Origin: Eubacterium sp. CAG:252
Lineage (GTDB): Bacteria; Bacillota; Clostridia; Lachnospirales; Lachnospiraceae
Direction of reading: 5' to 3'
NCBI GenBank assembly: GCA_000436535.1
Contig: FR886332.1
Coordinates: forward strand, 60,168 to 98,867
Length of the DNA stretch: 38,700 nucleotides
Positions 34,361 to 38,700 of this stretch are shown here, piece after piece. The translations under genes and the position numbers were made by a program. The stretch's first letter is position 1; each line of letters starts with the position of its first letter. The notes beneath the pieces are model-generated. The model made no database searches, had not been told where the DNA came from, and worked only from the letters and a program-made list of their open reading frames with translations.

Positions 34361-35461
34361 TTATAATCCGGTCTGTGTAAAATGTACCTTCCAGTCATCC
34401 ATGCTCTTGCTCTGTGTAAGACATAACATAGCCATAATACGCGCCTGTTCTGCGCTCATACCTGATGCTGCTATACAGCTTCCATATTCTTCCTGTGCCA
34501 TAGCTGCTGCATTATATCCACCGTTGCATAATATTACAACAGGAATTGACTCTGCTGTATCCTTTACAAGCTGTGACATAGCTGGTGAAAGACTTCCATC
34601 ATTGTTTTCGGTCACTACAACTACAGCTTCACTCGTATTAAACATCTTTTCAGCCGCATATGCATCATTGCCCGCATAATCATAAACAATATTGACATAA
34701 GGAAGTGAACTTTCACCTGACACATCAAAAACATCCATATCTGTAAGCCTGCTTATAACTGTGTAATTATTACTGCTATTATTTGTTGTAATATCACTAA
34801 CTCCAGCACTATTTACCGTGCTATTACCTGCGTTATTACCACTTGTGGTAGTTTGAGTGACACCTGCATTATAAGTTTCCGGCTCTACTGCCACATTTAA
34901 TGCCTCTGCAAATGTTGTATTATAATCTGTATCTTTTGCATCCTCTCTTATAACCAACAAACCTTTAGATGTGTTAATAGTATGCTGTAAAAGATATGAT
35001 ATCTGTTCATATATGCGGCTTCTTACTGATACAATCACTGACTCCGCATCTGTATCACAACTCTCCTGCACCTTTTTTACAACAGCAAGCATATCAGATG
35101 TATCATCAAAATCCCTTGTTTCCTGTATACACTCTATATCAGCCTGTGACTTATAATCATCAGTATTAATCATATTGCTTATGCTTCCATAAGTACCTAT
35201 AACTATAATCTTATTATCTGTCACCTGCATTGCTTCACTGCTATTATCCCCACTTGTACCAGCAGACGAATTGCCAGATGTACCATCATCCGTATTCTGC
35301 TCTGCTGCAACCAGCTCCTCATCAGCATCCTTCATATACTGCATTGGGTTAGCTACGAAACCACATCCAGTCAATGCACCGCTAAGCATACATATTCCCA
35401 GTAATATAGCTATATGTTTTGCCGAATTATTTTTATTCTTATTATAACTTCGCTGTTTCAT
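34361..35461 (-). CDS. Lipoprotein derived from L-asparaginase with lost active site
   Basis: This is a 366-residue predicted lipoprotein. The signal peptide ends in a lipobox, LTGC, and a Ser/Gly/Asn/Asp-rich linker follows. The rest follows the type II L-asparaginase fold: VIGTYGSISN aligns with the TGGTIA loop, DVFDVSGESSLPYVNIVYDYAGND with the inter-domain region and QARIMAMLCLTQSKSMDDWKVHF with the C terminus. The catalytic HGTDT is replaced by VRSRI, and the first catalytic Thr by Ser. A second low-complexity insert (TTTSGNNAGNST) sits in mid-domain. It is therefore probably a binding or structural protein, not an amidohydrolase. The start at 35461 follows gaggaag. Confidence 0.75.
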   Translation of the reverse strand: MKQRSYNKNKNNSAKHIAILLGICMLSGALTGCGFVANPMQYMKDADEELVAAEQNTDDGTSGNSSAGTSGDNSSEAMQVTDNKIIVIGTYGSISNMINTDDYKSQADIECIQETRDFDDTSDMLAVVKKVQESCDTDAESVIVSVRSRIYEQISYLLQHTINTSKGLLVIREDAKDTDYNTTFAEALNVAVEPETYNAGVTQTTTSGNNAGNSTVNSAGVSDITTNNSSNNYTVISRLTDMDVFDVSGESSLPYVNIVYDYAGNDAYAAEKMFNTSEAVVVVTENNDGSLSPAMSQLVKDTAESIPVVILCNGGYNAAAMAQEEYGSCIAASGMSAEQARIMAMLCLTQSKSMDDWKVHFTQTGL

Positions 35462-35665
35462 TTTAAATACTTCCTCATTCCTGCACAACAGCATTTCCTG
35501 CTATGCTGCTACTTTTATTAAATACATTTAACAATACAATGCGGGTATTCCTGCACTGCAATATATTAATATTACACGAAATCGGAGCATAGTTCCATAA
35601 TTAAAGTGAGTTTTCATAATTATTTTATAGTATGTCATTGTTTCAGCTGCATTATGTCAATGTCA

Positions 35666-35927
35666 GATATAATATAAGCAGAAAGCAGCTGGAAATACAT
35701 CTTAAGATGCACTTGAAGTTCAATTTTGATAGTTCTTAGACTTTTCTATCGACAACTCAGCTATCCACAGACACGGATGTCTGTGGAAGTTCGATATAGG
35801 ACAGGACGTCCCGTATCGAACGGTAGCGGCAGGCTGCCATAACATATATGAAAAGTCTTAGAAATATCAAATTGAAGCTTCTGGCATCGCTGATGTATTC
35901 ACAGCTGCTTTCCGCTTATATTATATC
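35666..35927. mobile_element. 262-bp miniature element with about 78-bp terminal inverted repeats
   Basis: The first 78 bases (GATATAATATAAGC...AGACTTTT) match the reverse complement of the last 77 at roughly 80 percent or more. The centre holds two further perfect or near-perfect hairpins, TCCACAGACA/TGTCTGTGGA (35764-35787) and GTTCGATA/TATCGAAC (35789-35821), and GGCAG/CTGCC (35828-35838). There is no ORF. It lies 23 bases after the carB stop, between carB and the lipoprotein gene. It looks like a non-autonomous transposon (MITE) or a long structured RNA. Confidence 0.75.
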
Positions 35928-35950
35928 GTCCGTTCGCCAATCCAACGAAA

Positions 35951-38700
35951 TTACTTACCTCTATTATCAATCTTAGCAATATCCACAATAGAAAGCTCCT
36001 GATTATTAAATGCATGCTCAAGACTTGAAATAAGTGCATGTGCAGTATCAAGGCTTGTAAGGCAGTGAACGCCTGTTTCAATAGCATATCTTCTGATAAG
36101 GAAGCCATCTCTTGCTCTCTCAATACCATTTTCAGGTGTATCAATAACAAGGTCAATCTTATGCTCTAATATAAGGTCAAGAAGTGTAGGTGCTTCCTGT
36201 CCAATCTTATTAACCTGAATAGCGTGTACGCCATTTTCCTTGAGAACCTTTGCAGTTCCTCTTGAAGCGTATATCTTATATCCAAGTGCTTCAAATCTCT
36301 GTGCAATATCGATACCATCCTGCTTATCCTTATCAGCAAGAGTCATAATAATCTGCTTATGCTTTGGAAGTCTGATTCCAGCTCCCTCAAATGCCTTGTA
36401 AAGAGCTTCATCAAAGTTCTTAGATATACCAAGACACTCACCTGTAGACTTCATTTCTGGTCCAAGGCTTATATCAGCACCTCTGATCTTCTCAAATGAG
36501 AATACAGGCATCTTAATAGCATAATAATCTGCTGCCTTCTGAAGACCTGGTTCATAACCTAAATCTCTTATCTTAGCACCTGTTATAACTCTTGTTGCAA
36601 GCTGTACGATAGGAATACCTGTAACCTTGCTGATATATGGTACTGTACGGCTTGAACGTGGGTTAACCTCGATTACATATACCTGATCGTTGTATACAAT
36701 AAACTGGATATTAATCATACCCTTTACATGAAGAGCTCTTGCAAGTCTTCCTGTGTAATCGGCAATCATATCAACTATCTTAGGTGATATTGACTTAGCT
36801 GGATATACTGAAATACTATCTCCTGAGTGGATACCAGCTCTTTCGATATGCTCCATAATACCAGGTATGAGAATATCTTCACCATCGCATACAGCATCAA
36901 CCTCGATTTCCTTACCCATAAGATACTTATCAACAAGTATTGGATGATCCTGCTTTATTCTGTTAATGATTCCCATGAATTCAACTACATCTTCATCAGA
37001 TACAGCAATCTGCATACCCTGTCCACCAAGTACATAAGAAGGACGTACAAGAACTGGATATCCAAGTTCATTAGCTGCCTTAAGTGCTTCCTCTACTGTA
37101 AATACAGTCTGTCCCTTAGCTCTTGGAATCTCTGTCTTTTCAAGGATTTCATCAAACAGCTCTCTATCCTCTGCGGCATCTACATCCTCAGCCTTAGTTC
37201 CAAGGATAGGCACACCCATCTTCATAAGTGCTTCTGTAAGCTTGATAGCTGTCTGTCCACCAAACTGTACTACTGCTCCATCCGGCTTCTCGAATTCTAC
37301 AATACTTTCAACATCTTCCTCTGTAAGTGGTTCAAAATAAAGCTTATCAGCAATATCAAAGTCTGTTGAAACTGTTTCAGGGTTATTGTTTATGATAATA
37401 GTTTCATAACCCTCTTTCTTAAATGACCATGTACAGTGAACTGAACAGAAGTCGAACTCAATACCCTGTCCAATTCTTATAGGACCTGAACCAAGTACAA
37501 GTACCTTTTTCTTATCATGAGTTTCTGTAGCTTCATTTTCACTACCAAATACTGAATAGTAATAAGGAGTTGTAGCTGCGAACTCTGCTGCACAAGTATC
37601 AACCATCTTAAATGCTGCATGGATGTTATACTTGTCACGTAATTCCTTGATTTCTCTTTCTGTATGTCCTGTAAGTTCTCCGATAACATTATCAGGAAAT
37701 TCAATTCTCTTAGCTTCTCTTAAAAGTTCTTCTGTAAGAGGGCCTTTCTTTAATGAATTCTCCATCTCAACGATAATCTGTAACTTATCTATAAACCATC
37801 TGTCAATCTTTGTTATGTCATGCATAACTGATGGCTCTATGCCTCTTCTTAAGCCTTCTGCTATCTTCCAGATTCTTCTGTCATCAACAACAGCAAGATC
37901 CTCTAAAAGTTCATCATCAGTAAGACCTGTAAAATCATATGACATAAGGCTGTCAACATGCTGTTCAAGTGAACGTATAGCCTTCATAAGACCACCCTCG
38001 AAGTTATCAGATATACTCATAACCTCACCAGTAGCCTTCATCTGTGTTGTAAGTGTTCTCTTTGCAGAGATAAACTTATCAAATGGAAGTCTAGGTATCT
38101 TAACTACACAGTAGTCAAGTGCTGGCTCAAAGCTTGCATATGTCTTTCCTGTAACTGCATTTTTAATCTCATCAAGTGTATAACCAAGTGCAATCTTAGC
38201 TGCAACCTTGGCGATAGGATAACCTGTAGCCTTAGAAGCAAGTGCTGAAGAACGGCTTACACGAGGGTTAACTTCGATAACACAGTACTCAAAGCTGTCT
38301 GGATGAAGTGCATACTGTACGTTACATCCACCTGTGATACCAAGTTCATCTATAATGTTAAGGGCAGATGTTCTAAGCATCTGATATTCCTTATCTGAAA
38401 GTGTCTGTGAAGGAGCAACTACGATACTATCACCTGTATGCACACCAACAGGATCGATATTCTCCATGTTACATATAGTTATGCATGTTCCGTTACTGTC
38501 ACGCATTACCTCATATTCGATTTCCTTCCAGCCAGAGATACATCTTTCTACAAGAACCTCTCCAACTCTTGAAAGTCTTAAACCATTCTCAAGAATCTCT
38601 CTTAATTCTTCTACGTTATGGGCGATACCACCACCGCTTCCACCAAGTGTGTAAGCAGGACGAAGAACTACAGGATAACCAATCTTAGCTGCAAATGCTT
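35951..38700 (-). CDS. carB: Carbamoyl-phosphate synthase large subunit (5' end outside the window)
   Basis: About 916 residues of the usual 1,070 are present. The N-terminal part lies beyond the window edge; the frame is open to base 38700 (FAAKIGYPVVLRPAYTLGGSGGG). The first ATP-grasp domain is followed by the oligomerisation region (LGSGPIRIGQGIEFDF opens the second half), the second ATP-grasp domain (LGGQGMQIAV, EVNPRSSRTVP) and the C-terminal MGS-like allosteric domain (IYASRGTAKVL). It makes carbamoyl phosphate from glutamine, bicarbonate and ATP for pyrimidine and arginine synthesis. The miniature element follows its stop codon directly. carA would be expected just upstream, outside the window. 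Confidence 0.97.
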   Translation of the reverse strand, partial: AFAAKIGYPVVLRPAYTLGGSGGGIAHNVEELREILENGLRLSRVGEVLVERCISGWKEIEYEVMRDSNGTCITICNMENIDPVGVHTGDSIVVAPSQTLSDKEYQMLRTSALNIIDELGITGGCNVQYALHPDSFEYCVIEVNPRVSRSSALASKATGYPIAKVAAKIALGYTLDEIKNAVTGKTYASFEPALDYCVVKIPRLPFDKFISAKRTLTTQMKATGEVMSISDNFEGGLMKAIRSLEQHVDSLMSYDFTGLTDDELLEDLAVVDDRRIWKIAEGLRRGIEPSVMHDITKIDRWFIDKLQIIVEMENSLKKGPLTEELLREAKRIEFPDNVIGELTGHTEREIKELRDKYNIHAAFKMVDTCAAEFAATTPYYYSVFGSENEATETHDKKKVLVLGSGPIRIGQGIEFDFCSVHCTWSFKKEGYETIIINNNPETVSTDFDIADKLYFEPLTEEDVESIVEFEKPDGAVVQFGGQTAIKLTEALMKMGVPILGTKAEDVDAAEDRELFDEILEKTEIPRAKGQTVFTVEEALKAANELGYPVLVRPSYVLGGQGMQIAVSDEDVVEFMGIINRIKQDHPILVDKYLMGKEIEVDAVCDGEDILIPGIMEHIERAGIHSGDSISVYPAKSISPKIVDMIADYTGRLARALHVKGMINIQFIVYNDQVYVIEVNPRSSRTVPYISKVTGIPIVQLATRVITGAKIRDLGYEPGLQKAADYYAIKMPVFSFEKIRGADISLGPEMKSTGECLGISKNFDEALYKAFEGAGIRLPKHKQIIMTLADKDKQDGIDIAQRFEALGYKIYASRGTAKVLKENGVHAIQVNKIGQEAPTLLDLILEHKIDLVIDTPENGIERARDGFLIRRYAIETGVHCLTSLDTAHALISSLEHAFNNQELSIVDIAKIDNRGK

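Overview
This is a low-GC window of Gram-positive type from the class Clostridia. A gut Lachnospiraceae member (Lachnospira, Coprococcus or Butyrivibrio type) is the best guess. The reasons are the AT-rich intergenic DNA, strong AGGAGG-type ribosome binding sites, a YerC/TrpR-like protein, a DUF1836 protein, an oleate hydratase and a GH43 enzyme. The genus is an inference. Almost every gene is on the minus strand. The exceptions are a YczE-like membrane protein, a collagen-like gene and a SleB-type hydrolase.

Layout. 1-6.6 kb: a small unknown protein, a LysR regulator divergent from a membrane protein, two overlapping esterase genes, a GntR/FCD regulator and a sialidase-like propeller protein, together a small carbohydrate-type accessory locus. 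6.8-11.3 kb: an alanine/glycine:cation symporter, a MATE exporter and a membrane metallophosphoesterase. 11.6-16.7 kb: TetR regulator, DUF308 membrane protein, radical SAM protein and oleate hydratase, which looks like a fatty-acid response group. 17-20 kb: a decayed accessory patch next to the 3' end of rlmCD. It holds a collagen-like gene broken by an in-frame stop, a frameshifted remnant, vestigial copies of the rlmCD tail and a RhuM-family gene. 20-29.3 kb: housekeeping and stress genes (rlmCD, pcrA with an unusual disordered tail, an SPFH/PspA pair, DUF1836, YerC, a PHP phosphatase). 29.3-36 kb: a SleB-like hydrolase, a GH43 enzyme, an SseB-domain protein and a lipoprotein derived from L-asparaginase that has lost its catalytic residues. 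35.95 kb to the end: carB, cut by the window edge.

The most interesting signal is non-coding. An element of about 96 bp occurs four times (253-348, 1282-1376, 3961-4059, 13604-13699). Each copy is on the minus strand and directly abuts the ribosome binding site and start codon of a different gene: the small unknown protein, LysR, esterase and oleate hydratase. All four copies can fold into a 5' hairpin followed by two interleaved stems of H-type pseudoknot topology, the last strand of which ends just before the Shine-Dalgarno. This looks like a shared cis-regulatory RNA or a mobile 5'-UTR cassette.

Two kinds of miniature inverted-repeat element are also present. One is a superfamily sharing a TATGAT...GGTCAAAAGG terminus, including a 200-bp element with 15-bp perfect inverted ends and three internal hairpins at 29612-29811. 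The other is a 262-bp element with terminal inverted repeats of about 78 bp at 35666-35927.
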